Of a stretch of 64,000 nt of DNA, positions 54,174-63,346 are shown piece after piece (positions within the stretch are counted from its first letter, which is position 1; the number at the start of each line of letters is the position of its first letter). Under the pieces are notes generated by a model, which saw nothing but the letters and a program-made list of their open reading frames with translations, did not search any database and was not told the DNA's origin. This stretch comes from Rhodocyclaceae bacterium. Its GTDB lineage: Bacteria > Pseudomonadota > Gammaproteobacteria > Burkholderiales > Rhodocyclaceae. The DNA is taken from contig VIKE01000021.1 of assembly GCA_008080565.1 (NCBI GenBank), forward strand, positions 34,227 through 98,226, written 5' to 3'. The position numbers were made by a program, and so were the translations under genes.

Positions 54174-54575
54174 TTATTTGCTGGCGGTTTCCAGGCCAAC
54201 CTTGTCGAAACCCATGCGCTTGACCTCATCGAGCACCTCGATGACGTTCTTGTACTGGGTTTCCTTGTCGCCGGCGATGAGCACGGCGATCTTCTCATCG
54301 GCCTCTTTCAAGGAAGTCAGTTCACCTTTCAGGGCCTTGATCCCCTTGATCTTCGTCGCCTTGCCATCGGCGTTGTAGACCGAAAGGGCACCATCGCTAC
54401 CGACCTCAACCTTGATGTATTTCGGCGGTTTCTGGGGCGCCGTGCCGGTGCTCGGCAGTTCAACCGAACCGGTCGTCATCATTGGCGTCGCCACCATGAA
54501 AATGACGAGGAGCACCAACATGACGTCGATGTAGGGAACGACGTTGATTTCGCTTTTCAGACGACGTTGGCGCAT
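54174..54575 (-). CDS. tolR: Tol-Pal system protein TolR
   Basis: The 133-residue ExbD/TolR protein has the N-terminal helix with the proton-carrying Asp ([20 protein letters not shown], about 8-27) and a periplasmic domain ([25 protein letters not shown], about 90-130). With TolQ it forms the inner-membrane motor. It offers an internal comparison for the DUF2149 protein at 32.2 kb. Confidence 0.94.
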   Translation of the reverse strand: MRQRRLKSEINVVPYIDVMLVLLVIFMVATPMMTTGSVELPSTGTAPQKPPKYIKVEVGSDGALSVYNADGKATKIKGIKALKGELTSLKEADEKIAVLIAGDKETQYKNVIEVLDEVKRMGFDKVGLETASK

Positions 54576-54578
54576 GGC

Positions 54579-55256
54579 TTAACGCATCTGCCTTTGCAGG
54601 ATGTTCGAGAACTCTTCCATGAACGACTCGTAGCGCGTCGCCAGACGGTCGATGTCATGCGAAAAGCGGTTATAGGCCAGTACGGCAGGAATCGCCGCGA
54701 ACAGGCCGATAGCCGTGGCGACCAGCGCTTCGGCGATGCCCGGGGCGACGGACGCCAGCGTCGCCTGACCGACGTTGGACAGGCCACGGAAGGCATGCAT
54801 GATGCCCCAGACGGTGCCGAACAGGCCGATGTACGGGCTGACCGATCCGACCGAAGCGAGGAAGGCGAGGTGGGCTTCGAGCGAATCCATTTCGCGCTGG
54901 AACGTGGCGCGCATGGCACGGCGCGAGCCGTCGACGATGTCCTTGGATTCGAGGTTCTTCTGGCCGCGCAGCTTGGTGAATTCGCGGAAGCCGGACTCGA
55001 AGATGCGTTCCATCGACCCGGCGTGGTGACGGTCATTGACCGCGCTGTTGAACAGGTTGTTGAGGTCGCCGCCGGACCAGAAGTCGCGCTCGAAGGTCTC
55101 GGTCTTGGCGCGCGCCTGCTTGACGGCAAACCACTTCATGAAAATGTAGTACCAGGACATGAACGAAACGCCGGCCAACAGGGCCATGACGGCCTGGACG
55201 ACGGCGCTGGCCTGAAGGATAAGATGGAGGATGGAAAGATCCTGGGTGACGTTCAT
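54579..55256 (-). CDS. tolQ: Tol-Pal system proton channel TolQ
   Basis: The 225-residue ExbB/TolQ protein has three membrane helices and the conserved TM2-TM3 region (GLFGTVWGIMHAFRGL, APGIAEALVATAIGLFAAIPAVLAYN). It is the motor stator of the Tol system. Its start overlaps the ybgC stop by four bases. Confidence 0.94.
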   Translation of the reverse strand: MNVTQDLSILHLILQASAVVQAVMALLAGVSFMSWYYIFMKWFAVKQARAKTETFERDFWSGGDLNNLFNSAVNDRHHAGSMERIFESGFREFTKLRGQKNLESKDIVDGSRRAMRATFQREMDSLEAHLAFLASVGSVSPYIGLFGTVWGIMHAFRGLSNVGQATLASVAPGIAEALVATAIGLFAAIPAVLAYNRFSHDIDRLATRYESFMEEFSNILQRQMR

Positions 55257-55675
55257 TTAAGCGCTTCCAGTTTGCTGTGCAGGAATTCGGGAATGGCGGA
55301 GGGCGTCATGGTAGCCATGTTGACGCAGGCGATTTCGACGGTGCCGGTAACCAGTTCGACGTCGCCGCGGCGGACGTGCTGGCGGAAAACAATGCGGACA
55401 CGGGTCAGTTTTTCGACTTCGAGGCCGACAATCAACTCGTCGTCAAGACGTGCCGGCTTGAGATACTCGCAGCTCGCCTTGCGCGCCACGAAGCCGATGC
55501 CGGCTTCGGCGGCCAGGGCCGACTGGTCATGGCCGGCAAAACGCATCCACTCGGTACGGCAGCGTTCGAAGAATTTGAGGTAATTGGCGTAGTAAACGAC
55601 GCCGCCGGCATCCGTGTCCTCGTAATAAACGCGGACAGGAATGGTGAAGGCGTTCGGCTTCGGCTCGTATTTCAT
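55253..55675 (-). CDS. ybgC: Tol-Pal-associated acyl-CoA thioesterase YbgC
   Basis: The 140-residue hotdog-fold thioesterase has the YbgC motif RVYYEDTDAGGVVYYANYLKFFERCRTEW (residues about 14-42), with catalytic Asp in YEDTDAGG. It heads the tol operon ybgC-tolQRAB-pal-cpoB-queE. Promoters for it and the divergent cyclase gene should lie in the 90-bp gap 55676-55765. Confidence 0.92.
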   Translation of the reverse strand: MKYEPKPNAFTIPVRVYYEDTDAGGVVYYANYLKFFERCRTEWMRFAGHDQSALAAEAGIGFVARKASCEYLKPARLDDELIVGLEVEKLTRVRIVFRQHVRRGDVELVTGTVEIACVNMATMTPSAIPEFLHSKLEALK

Positions 55676-55765
55676 CCCGGGATTTTACATTGCGCCGCAA
55701 CATTGTTTTGTAACGATCTGTTTCCAGAATGGCGTTCCCGACAGCCGTCCCACATAATTGCCCCC

Positions 55766-57247
55766 ATGCCCCGTCATTTCAAAATCGGTGATCGACGCAG
55801 CCTGATCCTGCTGTTGAGCCTGCTTCTCAGCAGTGGTTTCTTCGCCACAACGCTGTTTGGTTACTTCGTTTCCAAAGATGCCATCCGCAGCGCCATCATC
55901 GGTCAGGATCTGCCGCTGACCTCCAGCAACATCTATTCTGAAATCCAGAAGGATCTGGTCCGGCCCGTCCTCATTTCGTCGACCATGGCCCACGACACCT
56001 TCTTGCGCGACTGGGTGCTCAGAGGCGAAAAGGATGACAGCGAACTGGCCCGATACCTGGCCGAGGTCAAACTGCGCAACAAAGCCTTCAGCAGCTTCTT
56101 CGTCTCCGACAAGACCCGCAATTACTACACCAGCGAAGGTGCTTTCAAACAGGTATCCGAAACGGAGCCGCGCGATGCCTGGTACTACCGTGTCCGCAAC
56201 ATGCAGGACGACTACGAAATCAATGTCGACCCCGATCTCGCCAACCGCGATGCGCTGACCATTTTCATCAATTACCGCGTTTCCGATTTTGCCGGGCAAT
56301 ACATCGGCGCCACCGGCATCGGCCTGACCGTCGATTCGGTTCGCCACCTGATCCAGGAATATCAGGCCCGCTTCCAGCGCACGATCTACTTTGCCGATGC
56401 CACCGGTCGCGTCGTCCTCTACGGCGGCCAGAAAGGCTTGGCTCCCGATCTGCGCAGTCGACCTGGGCTGGCCGCGATTCTTGACCGTATTCTGGCCGAA
56501 CGAAGCGGCTCCTATCAGTTCCTCGATGGCGGCGACAACCACATTCTCAACGTCAATTACGTTTCCGAACTCAAGTGGTACCTGTTCGTCGAGCAAAACG
56601 AGGACGTTTCGCTGGCCGGCATTCGCCAGACGCTCTATATCAATCTGGCGATCAGCCTGGCCGTCACGCTGGTGGTCATTTTCCTGACCCACCTAGCCCT
56701 TGGCCGCTACCAGTCGAAAATCGAGGAAATGGCCTCCACCGACAAGCTGACCGGCCTCCTCAATCGCCACGCTTTCAGCATCCTGATCGACAAACTGATG
56801 GCCAACTATCGGCGCAACCCGCAAGCCATCACCGTGCTGCTGGCCGACGTCGATCACTTCAAGAGCATCAACGACCGCTATGGCCACCGGGTTGGCGACG
56901 AGGTCCTGACCAGCGTCGCGCACCGGTTGCGCTCGACGCTGCGAGCCGCCGATTTCGCCGTGCGCTGGGGTGGCGAGGAATTTCTCATGGTGCTGCCCGG
57001 CTGCGCCGCCGAAGAGGGTCGCCAGATCGCCGAAAAGCTCCGGCTGGCGGTGGCAGAGAGCGTCCCTTGCCCGAACACGCCGGCGATTCGGGTGTCGATC
57101 TGCGTCGGCGTGGCCCAGTTCGATGGCACCGAGTCGACTGACCATACGGTCAACCGGGCCGATGCAGCACTCTATGCCGCCAAGGCCGCCGGGCGGAATC
57201 GCGTCTGCCTGGCCGGTGATGCCGCACCGAGCGACAACGCGGCCTGA
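55766..57247 (+). CDS. Cache-domain membrane diguanylate cyclase
   Basis: The 493-residue protein has an N-terminal helix (about 13-35), a large periplasmic dCache-like sensor (about 36-290), a second helix (about 292-312) and a C-terminal GGDEF domain with active motif RWGGEEF (near 413) and preceding DVDHFKSINDRYGH. It should make c-di-GMP in answer to a periplasmic ligand. The ATG at 55766 is used; the frame extends upstream across ybgC antisense and is not coding there. Confidence 0.9.
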   Translation: MPRHFKIGDRRSLILLLSLLLSSGFFATTLFGYFVSKDAIRSAIIGQDLPLTSSNIYSEIQKDLVRPVLISSTMAHDTFLRDWVLRGEKDDSELARYLAEVKLRNKAFSSFFVSDKTRNYYTSEGAFKQVSETEPRDAWYYRVRNMQDDYEINVDPDLANRDALTIFINYRVSDFAGQYIGATGIGLTVDSVRHLIQEYQARFQRTIYFADATGRVVLYGGQKGLAPDLRSRPGLAAILDRILAERSGSYQFLDGGDNHILNVNYVSELKWYLFVEQNEDVSLAGIRQTLYINLAISLAVTLVVIFLTHLALGRYQSKIEEMASTDKLTGLLNRHAFSILIDKLMANYRRNPQAITVLLADVDHFKSINDRYGHRVGDEVLTSVAHRLRSTLRAADFAVRWGGEEFLMVLPGCAAEEGRQIAEKLRLAVAESVPCPNTPAIRVSICVGVAQFDGTESTDHTVNRADAALYAAKAAGRNRVCLAGDAAPSDNAA

Positions 57248-58315
57248 TCAGCTATCGGCCAGCAGATCGCGAACGACAGCACTGGCCGGCTCGGCCAGAC
57301 CGAGGTGGCGATAGACGGCGGGGGTTGCGATGCGGCCGCGCAGCGTGCGCTGCAGGTAGCCTTGCTGGATCAGGTAGGGTTCGAGCACGTCCTCGATGGT
57401 ATCGCGTGCTTCGCCGATGGCGGCCGCGATGTTGTCGACACCAACAGGGCCACCGCCGAACTTGTCGATGATGGCTGACAGCAGCTTGCGGTCCATGATG
57501 TCGAGCCCGGCCGAATCGACGTCAAGCATGACCAGTGCGGCGTCGGCCACCTGGCGGGTGATATTGCCGTCGGCCTTGACCTCGGCGTAGTCGCGAACGC
57601 GACGGAGCAGGCGGTTGGCGATACGCGGCGTACCGCGCGAACGTTTGGCGATTCCGGGTCGATCGGTGCGTTGAGCAGCGCGGCAGAACGGCTGACGATG
57701 CTCTTCAGTTCTTCGGCCGTGTAGAACTCTAGGCGGGCGACGATGCCGAAGCGGTCGCGCAACGGGTTGGTCAGCATGCCGGCCCGGGTTGTCGCGCCGA
57801 CCAGCGTGAACGGCGGCAGGTCCAGTTTGACCGAACGGGCGGCCGGGCCTTCGCCGATCATGATGTCAATCTGGAAATCTTCGAGCGCCGGGTAGAGGAT
57901 TTCCTCGACGACCGGGCTCAGGCGGTGGATTTCGTCGATGAACAGCACGTCGTGCGGTTCGAGATTGGTCAGGATGGCAGCGAGGTCGCCGGCCCGTTCG
58001 AGCACCGGGCCGGAAGTCGAGCGCAGATTGACGCCCATTTCGGCGTTCGGCGGCGACGATGTGGGCCAGCGTCGTCTTGCCCAATCCGGGCGGGCCGAAG
58101 AGCAGCACGTGATCGAGCGATTCGCTGCGATTGCGGGCGGCCTGGATGAAGATTTCGAGCTGTTCGCGGATCTTGACTTGACCGGTGTAGTCGGCCAGCC
58201 GCTTGGGGCGCAGGGCGCGCTCGAGCGCCTCTTCCTGGGCCGATTTCGAATTCGGGGCAATTATCCGGTCGACCGTGGGAATGGCCACCGGACTCAGTTT
58301 GTCGGTTTCGATCAT
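57248..58315 (-). pseudogene. ruvB: Holliday junction helicase RuvB, disrupted by two frameshifts
   Basis: All parts of RuvB are present but in two phases. The start (58315, MIETDKLSP to [18 protein letters not shown]) breaks at a 7-bp tandem duplication (TTCGGCG twice, 58039-58052). The next part ([19 protein letters not shown] to LNAPIDPE) is in another phase. A deletion of about 13 bases near 57651-57655 returns to the first phase for [18 protein letters not shown] and the C-terminus LADS. The original phase meets a stop at 57866. The losses are Walker A from Walker B and the sensor/arginine-finger region. Either the gene is inactive or the assembly is wrong here. It overlaps the AI-2E permease stop by four bases. 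Confidence 0.88.
58242..58278 (-). repeat. Dispersed A-tract repeat, copy 11 (inside ruvB N-terminus)
   Basis: On the minus strand CCACGGTCGACCGG is followed by ATAATTGCCCCGAATTCGAAA. It encodes [13 protein letters not shown], the variable N-terminal segment of RuvB. Confidence 0.75.
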
Positions 58316-59364
58316 GTTCGTTCCTCACGCAGCCAGCGCTGCAGCAGCATGTCACCGAGCGCCAGCAAGACCGGGCCGAGAAAGATGCCGATGAAGCCGA
58401 AGACCAGCACGCCACCGAGCACGCCGAGGGCGATGAGCAGAATCGACAGCCCGGCGCCACGGGCGATCAGGATCGGCTTGACGAAATTGTCGATGCTGCT
58501 GATCACGAACAGGCCGTAGAGCACCATGAAAATCGCCCAGCCGGTCTGCCCTTCGCTGTACAGCCAGGCCGCTGCACCACCCCAGATCAGCGGCGGGCCG
58601 ACCGGGATCATCGACAGGAAAAAGGTGGCAAAACCAAGCAGCATGGCGGCCGGAACGCCGGCGATCAGGAAACCGAGCATCGCCACCGTACCCTGCGCGG
58701 CCGCCGTGCCGACGATGCCGAGCATGACGCCAACGACCGTGCCGCGCGCCTTGTCCATCATGTTTTCGCCGAGTTCGCCACCCAGCTTGCGGGCGCCGAT
58801 GTAGAGCGCCTTGCTGATCGCCGCACCGTCGCGATAGAGGAAGAAGGTCACGAAGAGAACCAGCGCCAGTTGCAGCAGGCCATTGGCCGCAATGCCACCG
58901 AGGGCCAACGCGAACTGGCGGGCCGGCGCAATCATCTGCTTGACCAGCCCATTGAGCTCTTCGCGATTGCTGGCCAGCCGATGCCAACTGGTCTCGATTT
59001 CCGTGCCAACGAAAGGCAGGCCGCTCAGCCAGCCCGGCGGCTCGGCCGGCAGGCCCTGCTCGATATAGGGCTTGAGAAAATCGATCAGGTTGTCGGCGCC
59101 GTTGGCCAGCGAACCGGCCAGGAACAGCGTCGGCAACAGCATGACCAAAACCAGCGCCAGCGTCATCAGCGAGGCGCCGAGCGTATCGCGCTCACCGAGC
59201 CGCGGCAGCAATTTTTCTGCGTAGAAGCGCCAGGTGCACATCCAGACCACGAAGGCGAACAGCACGGCACCGATGAAGGGCAGCAGGAGCGCGATGCAGC
59301 CGATGATGAGGAGCACCACCAGCGCAATTTGCGCCAGCCGTTTGGGATCGTTTTCTTCGATCAT
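58312..59364 (-). CDS. AI-2E/PerM family transporter
   Basis: The 350-residue membrane protein has about eight helices and the family's amphipathic central region, with [21 protein letters not shown] (near 240-260) and a C-terminal [24 protein letters not shown]. Substrates of the family are poorly defined. It is inserted between ruvA (one-base overlap) and ruvB (four-base overlap), so it is co-expressed with the Holliday-junction genes. Confidence 0.88.
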   Translation of the reverse strand: MIEENDPKRLAQIALVVLLIIGCIALLLPFIGAVLFAFVVWMCTWRFYAEKLLPRLGERDTLGASLMTLALVLVMLLPTLFLAGSLANGADNLIDFLKPYIEQGLPAEPPGWLSGLPFVGTEIETSWHRLASNREELNGLVKQMIAPARQFALALGGIAANGLLQLALVLFVTFFLYRDGAAISKALYIGARKLGGELGENMMDKARGTVVGVMLGIVGTAAAQGTVAMLGFLIAGVPAAMLLGFATFFLSMIPVGPPLIWGGAAAWLYSEGQTGWAIFMVLYGLFVISSIDNFVKPILIARGAGLSILLIALGVLGGVLVFGFIGIFLGPVLLALGDMLLQRWLREERT

Positions 59365-59945
59365 CAGACCTTCGACAGCAACTTGAGGGCCGCCCGGATG
59401 CCATCCGAGGTGCCGATGTCGGCCGGCAGCTGTTTCATCGCTGCGGCCGCTTCCTTTTCGTTGTAACCGAGGGCGAGCAGGGCGTTGGAAATATCCTGTT
59501 TGGCGTCGTCAACCGCAGCATGCAGCGAAACGCCGCCGATGGTGTCGGCCAGCTTGCCTTTCAGTTCGAGGAGCAGGCGCTCAGCCGTCTTCTTGCCGAT
59601 ACCGGGCACCTTGATCAACCGGCCGAGTTCCTGTTGCGCCACGGCGGCAGCCAAGTCGTTTACCGACAGGCCGGAGAGCACCGACAGCGCCGTCCGGGCA
59701 CCGATGCCGGACACCTTGAGCAACTGGCGGAAGGCGAAGCGCTCGGCTTCCGTCAGAAAGCCGTAGAGAAAATGACCGTCCTCGCGCACCGCGAAGTGGG
59801 TGAGCAGCGTGACCTTCTCGCCGCTCGCCGGCAGGTTGTAGAAGGTGCTCATCGGCACATCGAGCTCGTAGCCGACGCCGTTGAGGTCGAGCACGATCTG
59901 CGGCGGGTTCTTTTCGGCGATCAGGCCGGTCAGTCTTCCGATCAT
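59364..59945 (-). CDS. ruvA: Holliday junction DNA helicase subunit RuvA
   Basis: The 193-residue protein has the OB-fold N-terminus ([31 protein letters not shown]), two helix-hairpin-helix motifs ([19 protein letters not shown] and [20 protein letters not shown]) and a C-terminal RuvB-binding domain ([19 protein letters not shown]). It binds the junction and loads RuvB. It follows ruvC by 49 bases. Confidence 0.95.
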   Translation of the reverse strand: MIGRLTGLIAEKNPPQIVLDLNGVGYELDVPMSTFYNLPASGEKVTLLTHFAVREDGHFLYGFLTEAERFAFRQLLKVSGIGARTALSVLSGLSVNDLAAAVAQQELGRLIKVPGIGKKTAERLLLELKGKLADTIGGVSLHAAVDDAKQDISNALLALGYNEKEAAAAMKQLPADIGTSDGIRAALKLLSKV

Positions 59946-59994
59946 TTGGTGGCGATCTCTTTCTCGACAAAGTACTGTAATTTCACACAGGTCA

Positions 59995-60534
59995 TCATCC
60001 TACCAGTCGTCCGCCACGAACGCGATAGCCGGCTGTCGCCAGCGCCCCGAGACCTTGCCCGCCATGCGCATGGCAAATGGCGCAGGCCAGCGCATCGGCG
60101 GCATCAGCGGTTGGCGCACCGGGCAGGCCGAGTAGCCGAATCACCATGTCCTGCACCTGTTCCTTGGCTGCCTTGCCGTGTCCGACCACGGCCTGCTTGG
60201 TCTGCAGCGCCGTGTATTCGGCCACCGGCAAACCGGCGTGAACCAGCGCGCTGAGCGCAGCACCGCGCGCCTGGCCGAGCAGCAGCGTCGATTGCGGATT
60301 GACGTTGACGAAGACCTTTTCCACCGCTGCCTGATTCGGCGCGTAGGTGGCGATGACTTCGCTGATGCCGGCAAACAGCGTCTTGATGCGGTCGGGCAGC
60401 GACTCCTTGTCGTTCGACTTGATGCAGCCGCTGGCGACATAAACGAGCTTGTTGCCGTGCATTTCGATGACACCAAACCCGGTGATCCGCAGACCGGGGT
60501 CGATGCCAAGAATACGCGGTGCGGTGATGCTCAT
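59995..60534 (-). CDS. ruvC: Holliday junction resolvase RuvC
   Basis: The 179-residue endonuclease has the catalytic acids in place: Asp in [14 protein letters not shown] (residue about 11), Glu in [12 protein letters not shown], and two Asp in [13 protein letters not shown]. The ATG at 60534 is used; the longer frame overlaps the DMT permease gene out of context. It overlaps that upstream gene's stop by four bases. Confidence 0.95.
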   Translation of the reverse strand: MSITAPRILGIDPGLRITGFGVIEMHGNKLVYVASGCIKSNDKESLPDRIKTLFAGISEVIATYAPNQAAVEKVFVNVNPQSTLLLGQARGAALSALVHAGLPVAEYTALQTKQAVVGHGKAAKEQVQDMVIRLLGLPGAPTADAADALACAICHAHGGQGLGALATAGYRVRGGRLVG

Positions 60535-61382
60535 TTCGTCCTCGCCACCAGATAAACGCCACTCACGGCCACGACCATGCCGAATGCTGCGGTCAACGTC
60601 AAATTTTCGCCAAAAATGAAATAGGCGATCAGGGCGGTTGTCGGTGGTGTCAGGTAGAACAGGGCGGCAACATTGACCGCGCTGCCGCTGCGGATCAGCA
60701 GGTTGAGCAGGCTGATGGCACCGAGCGAGAGGACGAGCACAAGCCAGCCGAGGGCGAAGATGAACTGGCCGTTCCACTCGATCCGGTAATCCTCGAAAAC
60801 GGCGACGGCGATGGCTGTAACGATGGCGGTTGGCACGAACTGGATGACCGAACCGGTGCGCAGGTCGAATTTCGGACAGAAACGTTTCTGGTACAGCGTA
60901 CCGGCCGTGATGCCGAGCAGCGCGACGACAGCCGGGATCAGCATCGGCCCCAGTGCGCCGTCACCGAGCTTGCCCGAAACGACCAGGCCGACGCCGGCAA
61001 AGCCGAGCCCGAGCCCGGCCCATTGGCGAGAGCTTACTTTCTCGCCGAGCAGCCAGCCGGCGCCAAAGGCCGTCAACAGCGGCTGCATGCCGACGACCAG
61101 CGCCGTCACCCCGGCCGGCAGGCCGTGCTTGATGGCGACGAAAACGCCACCGAGATAAACGGCATGGACGAGCACGCCGGAAACGCCGATGTGCAACCAG
61201 TCGCGCGCCTTCTCCGGCCAGGGCGCCCGGGTCGCCAGCGCAATGACCAGCATCAGCGTGATGACCAGCCCGTAGCGGCTGAGCAGGAAGGACAGCGGCT
61301 CGGCGTAAGGCAGGCCGAGCTTGGCGCCGATGAAGCCGGTGCTCCAAAGAAAGACGAAGAGAATGGGGTAGAAGCGTTGCAT
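60531..61382 (-). CDS. DMT superfamily (EamA) transporter
   Basis: The 283-residue protein has ten membrane helices in two EamA repeats ([23 protein letters not shown] near the start; [23 protein letters not shown] near the end). Drug/metabolite transporters of this type export amino acids or metabolites; the substrate here is unknown. It is translationally coupled to ruvC. A degenerate dispersed-repeat copy may lie at 60588-60623. Confidence 0.87.
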   Translation of the reverse strand: MQRFYPILFVFLWSTGFIGAKLGLPYAEPLSFLLSRYGLVITLMLVIALATRAPWPEKARDWLHIGVSGVLVHAVYLGGVFVAIKHGLPAGVTALVVGMQPLLTAFGAGWLLGEKVSSRQWAGLGLGFAGVGLVVSGKLGDGALGPMLIPAVVALLGITAGTLYQKRFCPKFDLRTGSVIQFVPTAIVTAIAVAVFEDYRIEWNGQFIFALGWLVLVLSLGAISLLNLLIRSGSAVNVAALFYLTPPTTALIAYFIFGENLTLTAAFGMVVAVSGVYLVARTK

Positions 61383-61388
61383 GGCCGC

Positions 61389-62390
61389 TCAGACGATAAG
61401 GTCGCCGGTACATTGCCGGCGTGCTTCGAGCAGGGTTTCAAAGAGGGTTCGCGCATCGCCGCTGGCCCGGTGACGTTGCAGCGCCAGGCGCGCTTCAACC
61501 TGCGACCGGGTGGCGTGCCACAGCGATTTCTCGCACTCGCTCAGCAGCTCGCGAATATCCCGAAAAACGAACGACGGCACCAGATCGACCGCGTCGTACA
61601 TCAGGCTGAGCCAGACATAGTCGTAGGACCAGGCATCGCAATAGACGTGCTGGCCGCGCAGGTTGCGGTTGAGGGCCAGACAGACATCGACGGCGGATTT
61701 TCCATGGCTGGCCAGTTGTTCGCGGGCGATGCCATGCACCGCCTCGGCCGAACTGTCCCAATGCGTCCAGCTTGCTTCCGGGCGGATCAGCGTGCAGAAC
61801 GAGCTGCCATCCGGCATGAAATAGCCGATTTCGATCGGATAGCTGCCCTTGCCGAACCCAGAGGCTTCGATGTCGATGATGACGGGCAAGGTCATGGCCT
61901 GCCGCGCGCCGGGCATGTCGCAGCTCGCCTGGCAATTGGCCGCATCGCCGGCGCAGGCTTTTTCATCAAGCAGCTTGCAGGCGCCTTTGGTCCGGTAGGT
62001 GAAATTGATCCCGCTCGGATAAGTGCACACCAGCTTGGTCAGCTTGCCCTGCGCCACGACTTTCATGCCCGTAGCCTTGAGCGCCTTGACCTTGTTGGCC
62101 GGCAGATCGCAGGAGACATAGCCGTCGAATTCGCCATCCTTCGATTCCCAGCGCGCCGTGTTCTTCATCTGGCGATAATCTTCGTAGCGAACGCATGAGT
62201 CGGTCTGATTGGCATAGGCCTTGGCGTTGTCGCTGCAATAACCGTTGTAGGTGAATTTGAGCTCTTCTTCGCTCGGGCAGGCATTGACCTGGACGGCGGC
62301 GGCCAGCTCAGGGCAGGCCAACTGGCCGGCAGAGGCCGAAACACTCAGCGTGGCAGCGAACAGGGCAAGGGTGAGCGAACGAAGATTCAT
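61389..62390 (-). CDS. Signal-peptide Cys-rich domain fused in frame to a DEDDh 3'-5' exonuclease domain
   Basis: One uninterrupted frame of 333 residues. Residues 1-21 are a signal peptide (MNLRSLTLALFAATLSVSAS). Residues about 22-165 are an unrecognised domain with about ten Cys (for example CPELAAAVQVNACPSEEE and CAGDAANCQASCD). From an internal ATG at 61895 the sequence is a DnaQ-like exonuclease: VIIDIEASGFG (Asp-x-Glu), CDAWSYDYVWL and HRASGD (the DEDDh His-x4-Asp). A secreted exonuclease of this class would be unusual. Either it is a true fusion, the upstream gene has lost its stop, or the exonuclease is made from 61895 as a 168-residue cytosolic protein. AAGGA precedes the outer ATG; the inner one has only a weak site. 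Confidence 0.72.
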   Translation of the reverse strand: MNLRSLTLALFAATLSVSASAGQLACPELAAAVQVNACPSEEELKFTYNGYCSDNAKAYANQTDSCVRYEDYRQMKNTARWESKDGEFDGYVSCDLPANKVKALKATGMKVVAQGKLTKLVCTYPSGINFTYRTKGACKLLDEKACAGDAANCQASCDMPGARQAMTLPVIIDIEASGFGKGSYPIEIGYFMPDGSSFCTLIRPEASWTHWDSSAEAVHGIAREQLASHGKSAVDVCLALNRNLRGQHVYCDAWSYDYVWLSLMYDAVDLVPSFVFRDIRELLSECEKSLWHATRSQVEARLALQRHRASGDARTLFETLLEARRQCTGDLIV

Positions 62391-62461
62391 GGAAGTCCTT
62401 TGGCTGCAACGGCAAGGCAGGGGCGAGGCGCGCCCCCGAGGGCGACGCGCCTCGCGGCACG

Positions 62462-63187
62462 TCAGTCTTCGATGACTGCCGTGGTGTAGATTTCCTGCAC
62501 GTCGTCGAGGTTTTCCAGCGCGTCGAGCAGCTTCTGCATCTTCACGCCTTCCTCGCCGGTAAAGACGTTTTCGCCCTCTGGCTTCATCGTCACTTCGCCG
62601 AACTCCGGCTTGAAGCCAGCGGCTTCGAGCGCATCCTTGACGGCCATGTAGTCGTTCGGCGGGGTCAGCACTTCGATCGAGCCGTCGTCGTTGGTCGTCA
62701 CGTCGTCGGCACCGGCCTCGATGGCGGCGTCCATGAGGGCGCCCTCGTCCGTGCCCGGAGCGAAGATCATCTGGCCGCAATGCTTGAACTGGAATGCCAC
62801 GCAACCGTCGGAACCCATGTTGCCGCCGAACTTGGAAAACGCGTGGCGAACTTCGGCCACCGTGCGCACCTTGTTGTCGGTCAGGCAATCGACCATGATC
62901 GCCGCGCCGCCGATGCCGTAGCCTTCGTAGCGGATCTCGATGTACTCGACGCCTTCGAGTTCGCCCGTGCCTTTCTTGATCGCCGTGTCGATCTTGTCCT
63001 TGGGCATATTGACGCCCTTGGCCTTGTCGACCGCGACGCGCAGGCGCGGGTTGAAGTTGATGTCACCGCCGCCCATCTTGGACGCAACGGTAATTTCCTT
63101 GGCAATCTTCGAGAAGGCGGCACCGCGCTTCTCGTCCTGGCGACCTTTACGGTGCTGGATATTGGCCCACTTGGAATGACCAGCCAT
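62462..63187 (-). CDS. yebC: YebC/PmpR family transcriptional or translational regulator
   Basis: The 241-residue protein has the family signature [22 protein letters not shown] at the N-terminus, followed by [19 protein letters not shown] and [19 protein letters not shown]. YebC proteins have been described as DNA-binding regulators and, more recently, as ribosome-associated factors. The ATG at 63187 is used. It is often near ruvC; here two other genes lie between. It is divergent from the HerA-like gene. Confidence 0.94.
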   Translation of the reverse strand: MAGHSKWANIQHRKGRQDEKRGAAFSKIAKEITVASKMGGGDINFNPRLRVAVDKAKGVNMPKDKIDTAIKKGTGELEGVEYIEIRYEGYGIGGAAIMVDCLTDNKVRTVAEVRHAFSKFGGNMGSDGCVAFQFKHCGQMIFAPGTDEGALMDAAIEAGADDVTTNDDGSIEVLTPPNDYMAVKDALEAAGFKPEFGEVTMKPEGENVFTGEEGVKMQKLLDALENLDDVQEIYTTAVIED

Positions 63188-63346
63188 GCTGTTTTCCCTG
63201 AATGCAAATAACGAAGAAGGCGTGATTTTACTCGCCCGGCGGCTTCTCGTCAGGCCGGCGTAGCAGGCCAACTTACGCTATTTAACAAAGCGCCATCACG
63301 GCATTGCTAGAATGCCGGAATACTTTTCCCGCTGGAGCCTTTTGCC

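Noticed and set aside
57133..57162. ACGGTCAACCGGG inside the Cache-GGDEF gene as a repeat copy
   Set aside because: The core is partly present, but no A-tracts follow, so it does not fit the repeat architecture.
62391..62888. Longer N-terminus for the exonuclease fusion
   Set aside because: This part is the wrong frame of yebC, Arg-rich and without similarity; the signal peptide begins at 62390.
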